Source: Natrinema gelatinilyticum
Lineage (GTDB): Archaea; Halobacteriota; Halobacteria; Halobacteriales; Natrialbaceae
Direction: 5' to 3'
Length of the DNA: 64,000 nucleotides
Assembly: GCF_024266705.1 (NCBI RefSeq)
Contig: NZ_CP100756.1
Span: 620,001 to 684,000, forward strand
Below the pieces are notes generated by a model. It was not told the DNA's origin. It ran no database searches and saw nothing but the letters and a program-made list of their open reading frames with translations. Made by a program: the position numbers and the translations under genes. Of the stretch, positions 15,304 to 25,172 are shown in pieces (the first letter of the stretch is position 1; every line of letters starts with the position of its first letter).

Positions 15304-17643
15304 TCAGTCAGTATCGGATCGACACGTACCATGACCACCTCCGATGGGAAGCGTGAACGAGAACATCGCTCCTTCGCCAGGTTCGGAGTCGACCCAGATC
15401 TCGCCGCCGTGGCGTTCGACAATCCGTTTGCAGAGCGCGAGTCCGAGGCCCGTCCCATCGTACTCTTCGCGGCTATGCAGCCGATTAAAGACCGTAAATA
15501 TTTGGTCCTGATCCTCAGGATTGATTCCGATCCCTTCATCGCGAACCGAGACCACCCATTCCTCACCCCGGTCGTCGGCATCGACGTGGATACGTGGCGG
15601 TTCGTCACCGCTATACGTGATCGCGTTCGAGAGCAAATTCTGAAATACCTGCCGTAATTGATTGATGTCGCCTTTCACACAAGGAAATTCCGCCGTCGTG
15701 ATTTCGGCATCGCTTTCTTCGATCTGTATCTGCAGATCATCGAGAACGTCCCCGAGGACGACGTTCATGTCTATCGGTTCGAAGGGATCACCGCGCGTCT
15801 CGACACGGGAATACTTGAGGAGCCCATCGATCATCTCGCGCATCCGGTCGGCGCCGTTAATGGCGAACTCGAGGAACTCTTCGCCGTCTTCGTCGAGTTC
15901 GTCACCGTATCGGCGGTCGATGAGTTGCAGGTAACTCGAGACCATTCGGAGCGGTTCCTGCAGATCGTGGGAGGCGGCGTACGCGAACTGCTCGAGGCGG
16001 TCGTTCGATTCCTCGAGCTTGCGCTGATACGCCCGCCGTTCGGTGATATCGGAGATGGTGACGACGCCGCGGATCGCGTCGCCGCTGGCGTCCTGTACCG
16101 GCATTCCCTTCGCCTGGATGAGCCGCCGCTTTCCGTCCGTAGTCTCGATCTCGAAGATATCGGGGTCAGTCATCTCCGCGCCCTCAAGCACCTGGGTCAT
16201 CGTCCATTCATCGGGCTCGACGGCATCGCCCGACTCGTCCCACACTGCCGGATACTGCTCGTACTTCTCGATAGACTCGGCGTCGAACACGTCTCCGCCC
16301 CAAATCTGCTTCGCCATCTCGTTGGCCTCGACGGCCCGTCCACTCCTGTCAGCGACCACGACCCCGACGGGAAGGATTTCGAACAGCGTCTCCAGTTGTT
16401 CAGAGGCTCGCTCGAGTTGTAACTCGGCTCGTTTTCGCTCGGTGATGTCAGTGAGCGCGCCGGGGAACGTGACTGGGTTGCCGTCCTCGTCGCTTTCTAC
16501 GTGACCGCGGGAGACGACCCACCGAAGTTCGTCGTTGGCATTCCACACGCGGTACTCCGCCTCGTATTCTCCACGCGTTTCGACGGTCTCCTCGATCTCG
16601 GCCACGACACGATCGCGGTCGTCCTCGTGGACAGCCTCGAGGAACTGATCGAGGGAGACGCCGTCGCGGGCCGCCTCAGGATTCACCCCAAACGTCCTCG
16701 CAAACGACGGACCCACGATCATCTTGTCGTTCTGGATATGCCACTCCCACGTGCCCACCGCGCCTGCCTCCGTTGCCGCCTCCAACTGGGACTGGGTATC
16801 CTCGAGTTCGCGTTCGTGCTCCTTGCGCTTCGTGACGTCCATCGCTTCGCCGACGATACGGAAGGTGTTCCCGTCGTCGTCGATGATCGGAATCACGCGA
16901 TCGTTGATCCATCGCACCTCGCCATCCGGTTGAACGATCCGATAGTCTAGTACATACGGTTCGTCGACCTGTTTGTCGAGTTCCTTGCGCATCATCTCCC
17001 GGTCGTCCGGATGGACGGCTTCGAGCAATGTTTCTGGGTTTTCGTACAGACGCTCACGATCCTGGCCGTAGACCTCTTCGAAAGCCGAGTTCACGTAGAG
17101 GGTTTCCCGCATGTTGGCAGTTGTCATCCAGACGACTTGATCGAGGTGCTCGACGAGTTGGCGGAACGTCACCTCGCTCCTGTGGCGGCTCTGCTCTGTC
17201 TCCCGATCCCCGGCAATGTCCTCGACGCACGTCCGCTCAGTAATGTCTCGGACGATGCCGACGGTTCCATGAAACCCGTCGTCGCGAAGGAGGTGCAACC
17301 TGAGTTTACAAGGGCGCCTGTTGCCGTCGGCAGTATGTACGATCGATTTGATCGTTTCATTCCGCCGGTCACCCGTCGTACGTTGCTCGGCGATTTCTTG
17401 CTCGATCTGCTGACAATCGTTCTCGTCGAATATGAAGGAGACGTACTCCCCTAACAGTGTCTCGCGCTTATAGCCTGCCATCTCAACGATAGTATCGTTG
17501 AGCGCGACGAACCGTCCGTCGGGACCGATCTGGAAAATACCGTCATCGATTCCATTCACGAGCGTCTGATACCGCTGGAGGGCTGTGGCTTCGTTCGTGC
17601 CATCCCAAATACCCTCTTTCGCGTCCTCTGCTCGTTCACCCAT
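15304..17643 (-). CDS. Sensor histidine kinase with four PAS domains
   Basis: 779 residues, without membrane segments, so probably cytoplasmic. PAS domains lie near residues 25-135, 155-275, 285-405 and 410-530 (for example [66 protein letters not shown]). Next come the phosphoacceptor His559 in [18 protein letters not shown] and an ATPase domain with [26 protein letters not shown] and [18 protein letters not shown]. It would sense redox, light or ligands through PAS and pass phosphate to an unlinked regulator; no response regulator is adjacent. The N-terminus starts at the last ATG before a promoter-like region. Confidence 0.92.
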   Translation of the reverse strand: MGERAEDAKEGIWDGTNEATALQRYQTLVNGIDDGIFQIGPDGRFVALNDTIVEMAGYKRETLLGEYVSFIFDENDCQQIEQEIAEQRTTGDRRNETIKSIVHTADGNRRPCKLRLHLLRDDGFHGTVGIVRDITERTCVEDIAGDRETEQSRHRSEVTFRQLVEHLDQVVWMTTANMRETLYVNSAFEEVYGQDRERLYENPETLLEAVHPDDREMMRKELDKQVDEPYVLDYRIVQPDGEVRWINDRVIPIIDDDGNTFRIVGEAMDVTKRKEHERELEDTQSQLEAATEAGAVGTWEWHIQNDKMIVGPSFARTFGVNPEAARDGVSLDQFLEAVHEDDRDRVVAEIEETVETRGEYEAEYRVWNANDELRWVVSRGHVESDEDGNPVTFPGALTDITERKRAELQLERASEQLETLFEILPVGVVVADRSGRAVEANEMAKQIWGGDVFDAESIEKYEQYPAVWDESGDAVEPDEWTMTQVLEGAEMTDPDIFEIETTDGKRRLIQAKGMPVQDASGDAIRGVVTISDITERRAYQRKLEESNDRLEQFAYAASHDLQEPLRMVSSYLQLIDRRYGDELDEDGEEFLEFAINGADRMREMIDGLLKYSRVETRGDPFEPIDMNVVLGDVLDDLQIQIEESDAEITTAEFPCVKGDINQLRQVFQNLLSNAITYSGDEPPRIHVDADDRGEEWVVSVRDEGIGINPEDQDQIFTVFNRLHSREEYDGTGLGLALCKRIVERHGGEIWVDSEPGEGAMFSFTLPIGGGHGTCRSDTD

Positions 17644-17874
17644 ATAACTGCTATCACCCGGAGGTCGAAAAGTCTCTTGTCCACTGATTGAGACCAGATG
17701 GGGCTAGACGTCCTGTGGTTTTGTATATAAGCTGGAACAATTAAGTTCGGTAATCAACGATTGTCAATTACATCTATCGTACTGAACTCGATATCTGTAT
17801 CCAGCGGACCGCTTCCCTCATATTTCCACACATTCACATTCCTCGTGTAAAATAGTGTGGCCTCGTTCCATGGT

Positions 17875-18105
17875 ATGAACGACGCATTTGATGCGAATTC
17901 ACGGAACTACTTCCGCCAGACGCGTGACCGTAGCGAACGCGCCAGGTTTCTGTTGTACGACGACATTCACCGACTCGCTCGTTACTGCGTGCCGCGAGAA
18001 GCGACGCACGAAGACATCGCCGAATCGCTTGACCTGTCCACTGGTACCGTCGGCGAGCACTTCCGGAAGATCAAAGCGAACGTGACGGTGGCGATCGGTC
18101 CGTGA
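17875..18105 (+). CDS. Short HTH_10-like protein or gene remnant
   Basis: 76 residues. The C-terminal half, REATHEDIAESLDLSTGTVG then EHFRKIKANV, matches the DNA-binding HTH_10 domain found at the end of bacterio-opsin activator (Bat) proteins. The N-terminal half has no Bat or GAF features, and the usual leading L-T-D-R-Q motif of HTH_10 is not clear. It could be a free-standing small regulator, but a remnant of a larger Bat-like gene seems more likely. Confidence 0.45.
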   Translation: MNDAFDANSRNYFRQTRDRSERARFLLYDDIHRLARYCVPREATHEDIAESLDLSTGTVGEHFRKIKANVTVAIGP

Positions 18106-18395
18106 GCCGCGCTGCGCTACGTGTCGCATCGGCAGCCCTCGCCCGGCGAACTCGGGCGAACTCGCGCGCGAAACCGAGTCTCGGGCTATCGGACTTCCGC
18201 TTTCGATTTGACCAGTTTGGGCCTCGAGTGCCTAAAATATCCGAATTAGCGTCGATTTTCGGTGAATATTTCGATACCTGCCGCTGCGTTCGGCTCCCCT
18301 GATGGCGATTCTAACCCGTATTCTTAATAGCGATAATTGCGATAGGGAGACACAGACATGTTAATATCAACCATTATTCCACGACGGAGGGGTCC

Positions 18396-19256
18396 ATGCG
18401 ATCGATCGTTCTGACGAAAGGCGTCCCCGACTTCTCGGAGGGTGCCGTCTCGTTCGACGAAGACGGCCACCTGGAGCGGGGGAAGACGCCGACGGTCATG
18501 AACCCGAACGACGCGTTCGCACTGGAGGCCGCGCTTCAGACGAAAGTTCGCCACGGCGGCCACGTCTCCGGGGTGAGCATGGGTCCGCCGGGATACGCCG
18601 ACGTTCTACAGGGTGCGATGGAGTCGGTTTACACTGACGACAGCTATCTGCTCTCGGACCGCGAGCTGGCCGCCTCGGACACGTGGGCGACGGCGATCAC
18701 GCTGAGTGCCGGCCTCGAGAAGTATCAGGAGGAAGTGGCCGACATCGACATCGTGTTCGCGGGATTCAAGACGGCCGACGGAGAGACCGGTCAGACCGGC
18801 CCGCAAACGTGCTGGGCGATGGAGTGGCCGATCGTCACTCACGTCATCGCACTCGACATCGATCCCGACGAGCGGATGCTGCGCGCAAAGCGCCTCGTCG
18901 AGGGTGACATCGACGAAATCGAGACGGTCGAGGCGCCCCTGCCCTGTTTCGTCGTTACCGATCCCGAGTTCGAGCCGACGTACCGGAAGGCTTCCCACCG
19001 GTTGACGCACAAGCGGCTCCGGGCAGAAACGGAAGCGCGGGCCGCAGCGCACGACGACCACCTGACGACGTGGGACCACGTCGATCTAAATCTCGATCCC
19101 GACTACATTGGACTCGACGGCTCGCCCACGATCGTCTCGTCGGTCGACCCGATCCCCAAAGCGCCCTCAGAGCGGGAGGCGACGATGATCGATCCCAACG
19201 ACATGGGAGACGTACTCGAGGAAATGTATCCGTATAGCGCGGAGGCAGGTGATTGA
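18396..19256 (+). CDS. etfB: Electron transfer flavoprotein beta subunit (FixA type)
   Basis: 286 residues; forms a heterodimer with EtfA and carries electrons from dehydrogenases to the quinone reductase FixC. Family features are the opening RSIVLTKGVPDFSEG, MNPNDAFALEAALQTK, and DIVFAGFKTADGETGQTGPQ (the AMP/nucleotide loop, corresponding to G-x-x-T-x-D-x-x-x-G-Q-T-G-P). Gene order etfB-etfA-fixC is the FixABCX arrangement. A TATA-like TGTTAATAT lies about 30 bases before the ATG, so the operon starts here. Confidence 0.92.
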   Translation: MRSIVLTKGVPDFSEGAVSFDEDGHLERGKTPTVMNPNDAFALEAALQTKVRHGGHVSGVSMGPPGYADVLQGAMESVYTDDSYLLSDRELAASDTWATAITLSAGLEKYQEEVADIDIVFAGFKTADGETGQTGPQTCWAMEWPIVTHVIALDIDPDERMLRAKRLVEGDIDEIETVEAPLPCFVVTDPEFEPTYRKASHRLTHKRLRAETEARAAAHDDHLTTWDHVDLNLDPDYIGLDGSPTIVSSVDPIPKAPSEREATMIDPNDMGDVLEEMYPYSAEAGD

Positions 19257-19257
19257 A

Positions 19258-20832
19258 ATGACGACAGTAGACCCGGACAACCACACCGTCGACGAACTGA
19301 CCGACGAACTCGAGACGATTGACGACGCGGACGAACTCCAGGCGATCCTCGAAGCCGAACGGACCGGCCAGGATCGGACGACGGCCCGCGAAGCGATCCA
19401 CAACCGACTCGAAGAGATAGGCGCTACTCTCGAGGGGGTCGAGGAGGGAACGGAGACAGAAGGCGAGTACGAGGAGACGGCCGAAGACGTGGGTGACGAT
19501 GCCGATGCCGACGCCGAAGCCGAGGACGAGGGCGAGGCGGCAGACGAACCCGACGCTGACGAGGGCGGGGAAGACGAACCGGCGGAAGACGACGGACTCA
19601 CGCACCCGACTCGCGACAAGAAGCACGTCAGGGCGCTCGCAGACGGCGAGTACGAAGACATGTGGGTCTTCTGTGAGACCCAGGCAGGCGAGTTGCTCGA
19701 GGTGTCGCGAGAGATGCTGGGCAAAGCCCGCGAGCTGATGGACCAGTTCGAAGCGGATTACGACGACGACGAGAACGTCGTCGCATTCCTGATGGGCGAC
19801 GACTGCGAGGGACTCGCCGAGGAGTGTATCGCTCATGGAGCGGACGTGGCGGTCTACCACAACGACGACAGGCTGGAACGGTTCCTGCACAAACCGTACA
19901 CAGAAATTTCGGCGCACATGGCACGCGGCGAGGGATCGATCGAGAGTACCGACTGGCGCGACTACGACAAGCCGCGCTACGTCCTGTTCCCTGCGACGAA
20001 CAACGGGCGTGACCTCTCGGCGAAGGTCCAGGCCGAACTGGATTCCGGGCTGGCCTCGGACTGTTCGGACCTCTTCATTCAGGAGAACAAGGTCTCGAAC
20101 CCGGTCAAGACCGGCGAACCGGGCGTCAAGAAGACCTTCGAAAAGGTCCTCCACATGAAGCGACCCGACTTCTCCGGGTTCGAGTACTCGACGATCCTGT
20201 GTCTCGACAACCCGGGACGAGAGTTCCACCCGCAGGGCTGTTCGGTCATCCCGGGGAGTTTCGAGCCCATGGAACCCGACTCCGATCGAGAGGGACTCGT
20301 CGTCGAACACGATATGGAACTCGAAGAGGAGTGGTTCCGCGTCGAGATTACCGACTCCGATCGACTCGAGGCTGGGATCGACCTCACCGATCACGACGTA
20401 ATCGTCTGTCTGGGCCGGGGGATCGCCGACGATCCGACTCTCGGGATGGAACTCGGTCTCGATCTGGTGGATGCGTTCGAGGACGCCGAACTCGGCATCA
20501 CGCGCGGAATCGTCACCTCCTCGTACCAGTTCGAAGGCCACGTCGAGCAGTACTCGAAAGAAGAGCGCCAGATCGGCGAGACAGGCCAGGTCGTCGCGCC
20601 AGATCTCTACATCGCGGCAGGGGTCTCCGGCGCGGTCCAGCACAAAGTCGGCATGGACGAATCCGACACCATCGTTGCAATCAACACCGACACCGACGCC
20701 CGCATCCATGACTTCAGCGACTACTTCATCGAGGGCGACCTCTTCGAGGTGTTACCGCGGCTCACCGAGGCCGTCGAATCGGGTGAGACGACGCTCGAGC
20801 CCGAAGCTGTCGCCGACGGGGGTGACGAGTGA
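19258..20832 (+). CDS. etfA: Electron transfer flavoprotein alpha subunit (FixB type) with acidic N-terminal extension
   Basis: 524 residues from the ATG one base after the etfB stop; a GTG at 19249 is an alternative. Residues 1-120 are an extension found in haloarchaeal relatives: a helical segment (VDELTDELETIDDADELQAI) and a very acidic linker. Then comes the ETF domain, with the C-terminal FAD-binding part showing RQIGETGQVVAPDLYIAAGV, SGAVQHKVGM and AINTDTDARIHDFSDY, as expected. Its partner is EtfB and its electron acceptor FixC. Confidence 0.92.
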   Translation: MTTVDPDNHTVDELTDELETIDDADELQAILEAERTGQDRTTAREAIHNRLEEIGATLEGVEEGTETEGEYEETAEDVGDDADADAEAEDEGEAADEPDADEGGEDEPAEDDGLTHPTRDKKHVRALADGEYEDMWVFCETQAGELLEVSREMLGKARELMDQFEADYDDDENVVAFLMGDDCEGLAEECIAHGADVAVYHNDDRLERFLHKPYTEISAHMARGEGSIESTDWRDYDKPRYVLFPATNNGRDLSAKVQAELDSGLASDCSDLFIQENKVSNPVKTGEPGVKKTFEKVLHMKRPDFSGFEYSTILCLDNPGREFHPQGCSVIPGSFEPMEPDSDREGLVVEHDMELEEEWFRVEITDSDRLEAGIDLTDHDVIVCLGRGIADDPTLGMELGLDLVDAFEDAELGITRGIVTSSYQFEGHVEQYSKEERQIGETGQVVAPDLYIAAGVSGAVQHKVGMDESDTIVAINTDTDARIHDFSDYFIEGDLFEVLPRLTEAVESGETTLEPEAVADGGDE

Positions 20833-22514
20833 TGGGGGCCGAAACCGACGACTACGAACACTACGAGGCGGTCGTGGTGGGCTGTGGCCCCGGCGGGGCC
20901 GCGGCGGCCGCGCGGCTTGCCGACCACGGCGTCGAGACGCTCGTCCTGGAGCGAGGGACGGAAGCGGGCTCGAAGAACGTCTCGGGCGGGTTGATCTACG
21001 CCGAAGACTCCGCGCCCTATACGATCGACGACCTCTTCGACGGCTTCCGCGAGGAGGCGTCCGAACGGCCGGTCACGGACTACTACATCCATAACGTGGC
21101 CGGGAACTCGGTCAAGACCTACGATCTCGTCGATCTCCACGAACACGACACTGACTGGTGTGACGCTGTCCTCCGCCGGGAGATGGATTCCTGGCTCGAG
21201 CAGCGGGTCCACGAGAAGACGAGCGAGACGGGCGGTGGCGTGCTGACGAACGTTCGGGTGAACGGTCTTCTGAGGGAAAACGGCGAGATCGTCGGCGTCA
21301 CCTGTGACGAACTCGACCCGATCAAAGCGGACCTGATCGTCGGGGCCGACGGCGTTAACTCGGAACTCGCCCGCGATGCCGGGCTGATGGACTGGGAGGA
21401 CCCCGACGAGTGGTTCCAGGGCGTCAAGGCGGTCGTCGACATGGAACCGGACGCGATCGACGACCGGTTCGACATCGGTCCCGACGAAGGAGCTGCACAC
21501 CTGTTCTCCGGCGACCTCTTCGAGGACGTCCGCGGCGGCGGTTTCCTCTACACGAACGAGGACTCGCTGTCGATCGGGACCGTCTTCCACCTCGACAGCC
21601 TCGTCGAACAGGAGGCGAACCCGCACGACCTGCTCGACGCCTTGCTGACGCATCCACTGCTCGCCGGCTGGTTCCGCAACGACTATCACGAGCTCGAGTA
21701 CGCCGCAAAGCTCGTCCCCGACTCGAAGAAGGTCGCCCACCGCGAGCCCTATCGGGATCGGCTCGTTCTCGTCGGCGATGCCGCCGGGCAGATGCAGGCA
21801 CAGGGGCCGATCATCAAGGGGATGAATCACGCCGTCACCGCTGGCGCGCTCGCGGCGGACGCCTTCTCCATCACTCGCGGGAACAACGATGCGGAGGCCG
21901 CCGGCCGGCGGTACGCCCGGATGCTCGAGGATTCCGGCACGATGGACAAGCTTCGGCCCCGCCGGTACGAACTCAGCCGGACCGTCGGCGAAAACGACAC
22001 CGTTACCGCAGCCGTCGAACGGGTGCTCGACTCGCCGGTCGGCTCGGTCGCGGTCGGCAATCCGATCGCGAATCGCCTGCTCGAGCGCGCCTACAACTCG
22101 CCGTTCCTGGTGTCGATGCTGCCCGACACCAAGACCGGCTACGTTTCCCTGCCGACGGTGATCGGCGAGCAACACGGGCGAACGATCCAGTGGGAAAACG
22201 AGATCGAGCCGCCGAGCCTCGAGCAGCGGATCGGCGACCTCACCTACGATACCGACGTGGGCAATCCGCACATCGAACTCAGAGACGAGTCCTACGCGGC
22301 CAGCGGCGCGGCCGTCGCCGCCTGTCCCGTCAGCGCGGAGGACTTCGGCGGTGGCTGCTACCGTTCGGAGACGGTGAAGACCAACGGTTCAGAGGAGACG
22401 CTGGTCAGTCTCGACACCCAGCCGTGCGTCGAATGTGGCACCTGCGCGATCGTCGCCGACACCAACTGGAAACACCCCCGAGGCGGCAAGGGCGTGGAGT
22501 TCCGCGAGGGATAA
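20832..22514 (+). CDS. fixC: Electron-transfer-flavoprotein:quinone oxidoreductase FixC fused to ferredoxin-like FixX
   Basis: 560 residues. The N-terminus has the FAD-binding motif VVGCGPGGAAAAARLADHGV and LVLERGTEAGSKNVSGG. The second FAD segment LVLVGDAAGQMQAQGPIIKG and membrane-surface regions follow. Residues about 475-560 correspond to FixX, normally a separate protein of some 95 residues: AACPVSAEDF and QPCVECGTCAIVADTNWKHP supply four Cys for a 4Fe-4S cluster. The fusion would pass electrons from EtfAB through FAD and the cluster to the quinone pool. The ATG overlaps the etfA stop (TGATG), showing coupling. Confidence 0.92.
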   Translation: MGAETDDYEHYEAVVVGCGPGGAAAAARLADHGVETLVLERGTEAGSKNVSGGLIYAEDSAPYTIDDLFDGFREEASERPVTDYYIHNVAGNSVKTYDLVDLHEHDTDWCDAVLRREMDSWLEQRVHEKTSETGGGVLTNVRVNGLLRENGEIVGVTCDELDPIKADLIVGADGVNSELARDAGLMDWEDPDEWFQGVKAVVDMEPDAIDDRFDIGPDEGAAHLFSGDLFEDVRGGGFLYTNEDSLSIGTVFHLDSLVEQEANPHDLLDALLTHPLLAGWFRNDYHELEYAAKLVPDSKKVAHREPYRDRLVLVGDAAGQMQAQGPIIKGMNHAVTAGALAADAFSITRGNNDAEAAGRRYARMLEDSGTMDKLRPRRYELSRTVGENDTVTAAVERVLDSPVGSVAVGNPIANRLLERAYNSPFLVSMLPDTKTGYVSLPTVIGEQHGRTIQWENEIEPPSLEQRIGDLTYDTDVGNPHIELRDESYAASGAAVAACPVSAEDFGGGCYRSETVKTNGSEETLVSLDTQPCVECGTCAIVADTNWKHPRGGKGVEFREG

Positions 22515-22515
22515 C

Positions 22516-22959
22516 GTGAGCCGGTACGGCCCCCGAATCGCCGCGCTCGCCCGCCGTGCCGAGCGCGAACGAGCTGCGCTCGAGGCAGCCTCCCGTTCGG
22601 GAGGTGCCAGCGGCGCAGACGCCGCCAGCCGTTCGCCGGCCGGAACCGCGGTCCATACAGATCCCGACGACGCCGACCGCTACCTTCGCGACGGCGCTGG
22701 TCAGGCTATCTGGCTCTACGTGGAAGCCCGCACCGGCGGTCGACTGGTCCCGTTTAGCGAGTACGAATTCGACGCACTCGAGGTCGCGATGAATCGCTGG
22801 TTCGAGTGTTACGCGCGCTGTCACGGCGTCGAACTCGAGGCCGAGTTCACCGTTCGGGAAGCCGCGGAGGTGTTGCTCGAGACGAGAAATATCGTCGATA
22901 CGACACAGTTGTTGACCTGCGTTCCGAAACGCGAGTCGAGGTCGCAACCGACGCGGTGA
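22516..22959 (+). CDS. Hypothetical protein co-transcribed with fixC
   Basis: 147 residues starting at a GTG 1 base after the fixC stop (MSRYGPRIAALARRAERERA). The N-terminus is basic and helical. The C-terminal region (GQAIWLYVEARTGGRLVPFS, MNRWFECYARCHGVELEAEF, REAAEVLLETRN) looks like a compact helical domain. The immediate adjacency suggests a link to the Etf/Fix system or shared regulation, but no family is recognised. Confidence 0.65.
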   Translation: MSRYGPRIAALARRAERERAALEAASRSGGASGADAASRSPAGTAVHTDPDDADRYLRDGAGQAIWLYVEARTGGRLVPFSEYEFDALEVAMNRWFECYARCHGVELEAEFTVREAAEVLLETRNIVDTTQLLTCVPKRESRSQPTR

Positions 22960-23095
22960 TCGCGGGCGAGTCGTGTGCGTATTTCACACGCTGAACGTGG
23001 CGTAATCGCCGATCCTTCCCGTTACAGACCCGCCCGTATTTGACTCCCACGCACTTGACGGGTATTCGTATATTCCCGGCGAGCACAAAATCGAT

Positions 23096-23689
23096 ATGAT
23101 GACACGAGACGAGACGGTATCTCGACGGCGGATGCTCAAGCTAACAGGTGTCGCGACATCGACGGCGTTCGTCGCCGGTTGCGGTGGTAGCGGCGGTAAC
23201 GGCAACGGCAACGGCGGTGGTGGCAATGGCGGTGGCGGTAACGGCGGCGGTGGCGGCGGCATCGAAATCGATCCCGGAACGGAGATTGAGTTCAGCGGTC
23301 AAACCAGCTACTGGGAGGGTCTCGCACCGTCCTCGATCGAGGGCGAGCAGAACCCGCCCCTCGTTTTGCAGGAAGGCGAAGACTACACGATCGGATGGAC
23401 AGAAGGCGACGGCGCGGCCCACAACATGGAGATCCGAGACTCCAACGGAGAGGTCATCGACGATCTCACGACCGGGGACCCGACCTCAGACCCGGGTGAC
23501 GGACAGTTCATCGATTTCACCGCCAGTAGCGATATGGCCACCTACAACTGCCAGCCACACCCGAATATGGAAGGCGAACTCCAGATCGGCGGTGGCGGCG
23601 GTGGAAATGGCGGCGGCAACGAAACAGGCGGGAACGAAACTGGCAACGAAACCGGCGGGAACGAAACCGGCGGGAACATGACCGGATAG
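23096..23689 (+). CDS. Blue copper (halocyanin-like) lipoprotein, Tat-exported
   Basis: 197 residues. Twin-arginine signal SRRRMLKLTGVATSTAFVAG ends in a lipobox Cys. A Gly/Asn spacer follows, and then a cupredoxin domain (residues about 60-160). Copper ligands are His in GAAHNMEIRDS, then Cys, His and Met in YNCQPHPNMEGEL. It would shuttle electrons at the outer membrane face. The last 40 residues are Gly/Asn low complexity with five Asn-x-Thr sequons, likely N-glycosylated or a wall-spanning tail. A second in-frame ATG follows at 23099. Confidence 0.85.
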   Translation: MMTRDETVSRRRMLKLTGVATSTAFVAGCGGSGGNGNGNGGGGNGGGGNGGGGGGIEIDPGTEIEFSGQTSYWEGLAPSSIEGEQNPPLVLQEGEDYTIGWTEGDGAAHNMEIRDSNGEVIDDLTTGDPTSDPGDGQFIDFTASSDMATYNCQPHPNMEGELQIGGGGGGNGGGNETGGNETGNETGGNETGGNMTG

Positions 23690-23833
23690 AAACCGTCGCG
23701 ATCGATTCCGAATACAAACCGTCGCGATCGGTTCTGGCCAGCCATCGGTGGTATCGCTCCGGGGCAGCGAGCTGTGGGTACCGCGATCCGGTACCGGCCT
23801 CAACCGACGAGCGAGTCTCGGTGCCGATCGGGG

Positions 23834-24505
23834 TCAGTAGATGAGTTCGTCGTCGTTTTCGACCATGTACAACGTCCGCGCGGCGATGTTGACCGTATGG
23901 TCTCCGACGCGCTCGAGATCACGTATCGTCAACAGAAGGCGCGAGACGTCCTGTAGCAACTGTTCGACCTCGTTCGGCGACTCGAGTTCGCGTTCGATGA
24001 GGTCACGAACGACGATTTCGCTGGCTCGTTCGGCGAAGCGATCGAGTTCGTCGTCGCGGGCGGCCAGTTGTCGACATCGATCGGTATCTTCGGAGTCGTA
24101 GGCGACCATCGCCTCCTCGAGCATATCGAGGGTCAATTCGCCCATTTCCTGCACGTCGACGTCCGGGAACAGGTCCCGTTCGGCCTCGATCGTGTACTCG
24201 CCGAGATTGGTCGCGAGGTCGGCGATTCGCTCTAAGTCGGTGATGATCTTGAACGATGCCGCGATAAACCGAAGGTCGCTCGCGACCGGCTGTTGGAGCG
24301 CGAGTAGGTCGATACAGTCCTGTTCCAGGTCGAGGTACATCCGGTTGACCTCGCCGTCACCTTCGATCACTTCGCGGGCGAGTTCCTCGTCTTTCTGCTC
24401 TAACGCGTCGAGTCCCATCCGAAGTCGCTCCATTACGACTTCGCTCATGTAGAGAACATCCTCACGAAGCTCCGTGAGTTTCTCCTGGTACGATTGTCTG
24501 GCCAT
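23834..24505 (-). CDS. phoU: PhoU-family phosphate signalling protein
   Basis: 223 residues of two three-helix PhoU repeats, starting MARQSYQEKLTELREDVLYM. Acidic metal-binding clusters are EEAMVAYDSEDTDR and RDDELDRFAERASE, and the paired signature is KIITDLERIADLATNLGEY and TIRDLERVGDHTVNIAARTL. The start at 24505 was chosen because this is the family start; upstream in-frame sequence is low quality. PhoU restrains Pst uptake and phosphate signalling. It is separated from pst1 by three other genes, yet is a plausible partner because pst1 has no phoU of its own. Confidence 0.88.
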   Translation of the reverse strand: MARQSYQEKLTELREDVLYMSEVVMERLRMGLDALEQKDEELAREVIEGDGEVNRMYLDLEQDCIDLLALQQPVASDLRFIAASFKIITDLERIADLATNLGEYTIEAERDLFPDVDVQEMGELTLDMLEEAMVAYDSEDTDRCRQLAARDDELDRFAERASEIVVRDLIERELESPNEVEQLLQDVSRLLLTIRDLERVGDHTVNIAARTLYMVENDDELIY

Positions 24506-24650
24506 ATCTATGACACCTCGTCCGTCCGTGATAAAGGCTGCGTGCGAACCTCCGGGACGGCCACGGGGTCGGACGAGACAGTCGTCCACCCCTGCGGTGA
24601 CTCGTCAAACTCCGCTCGCAGGCGCGACCACCGCCCCGGTCGACACCGGC

Positions 24651-25172
24651 TTACGACCGTGCCAGTGCCGACTCGACCTCGTCGTACGGCGGCGACTCGG
24701 GCCATTCGTCAGCGACCCAGACGTACTGGGCGGTCAGATCGGCGTCGATCAGAAAGACCGCCGGTCGTGGTTCGGCGATTCCGGCCATTCCATCGAGGTC
24801 GTGAACGATGTCGTACCGTTCCGCGACGCCGTTTCCGGGATCCGAGTAGAGCGGGTACTCCAGTCCCCTTGCTTCGATAAACCGCTGGTGGTCGAACGGT
24901 TGTGAAATTCCGACGCCGACGACTGCGACGTCGGCGTTCCCCCACTCGCGGTTCTGAATCTCCGTCCACCAGTACAGCGATTTTCCGCCCCAGTTCAACG
25001 GGTAGAATACCAGTAGGATGGATCCGGCGTTCTCGGCGAGGGCGGATAGTGAGATGTCCTCCCAGTATTCCTCCGTGACGAGCGGGCGTGTAAAGTCCGG
25101 CACGGGGTCCCCCTCGACGGGATGGTTCGACGGCGGAAACTCGATCAGTTCGAAGTCGGCCACGTTAGACAC
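24651..25172 (-). CDS. Redoxin-fold protein lacking the peroxidatic cysteine
   Basis: 173 residues with an AhpC/TSA-like fold (VPDFTRPLVTEEYWEDISLS, SILLVFYPLNWGG, VAVVGVGISQPFDHQRFIEA, GLEYPLYSDPGNGVAERYDI, RPAVFLIDADLTAQYVW). In true peroxiredoxins a Cys follows the F-Y-P segment; here it reads GGKSLYWWTEIQ and no Cys occurs in the chain. It overlaps the glutaredoxin-like gene upstream by 8 bases. It may be a binding or chaperone-like relative rather than a peroxidase. Confidence 0.75.
   Translation of the reverse strand: MSNVADFELIEFPPSNHPVEGDPVPDFTRPLVTEEYWEDISLSALAENAGSILLVFYPLNWGGKSLYWWTEIQNREWGNADVAVVGVGISQPFDHQRFIEARGLEYPLYSDPGNGVAERYDIVHDLDGMAGIAEPRPAVFLIDADLTAQYVWVADEWPESPPYDEVESALARS

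Noticed and set aside
23578..23689. CRISPR-like short repeats in the blue copper gene
   Set aside because: The repeats are in-frame Gly/Asn/Glu/Thr codons of a low-complexity tail, not spaced identical repeats; no CRISPR array was seen anywhere in the window.
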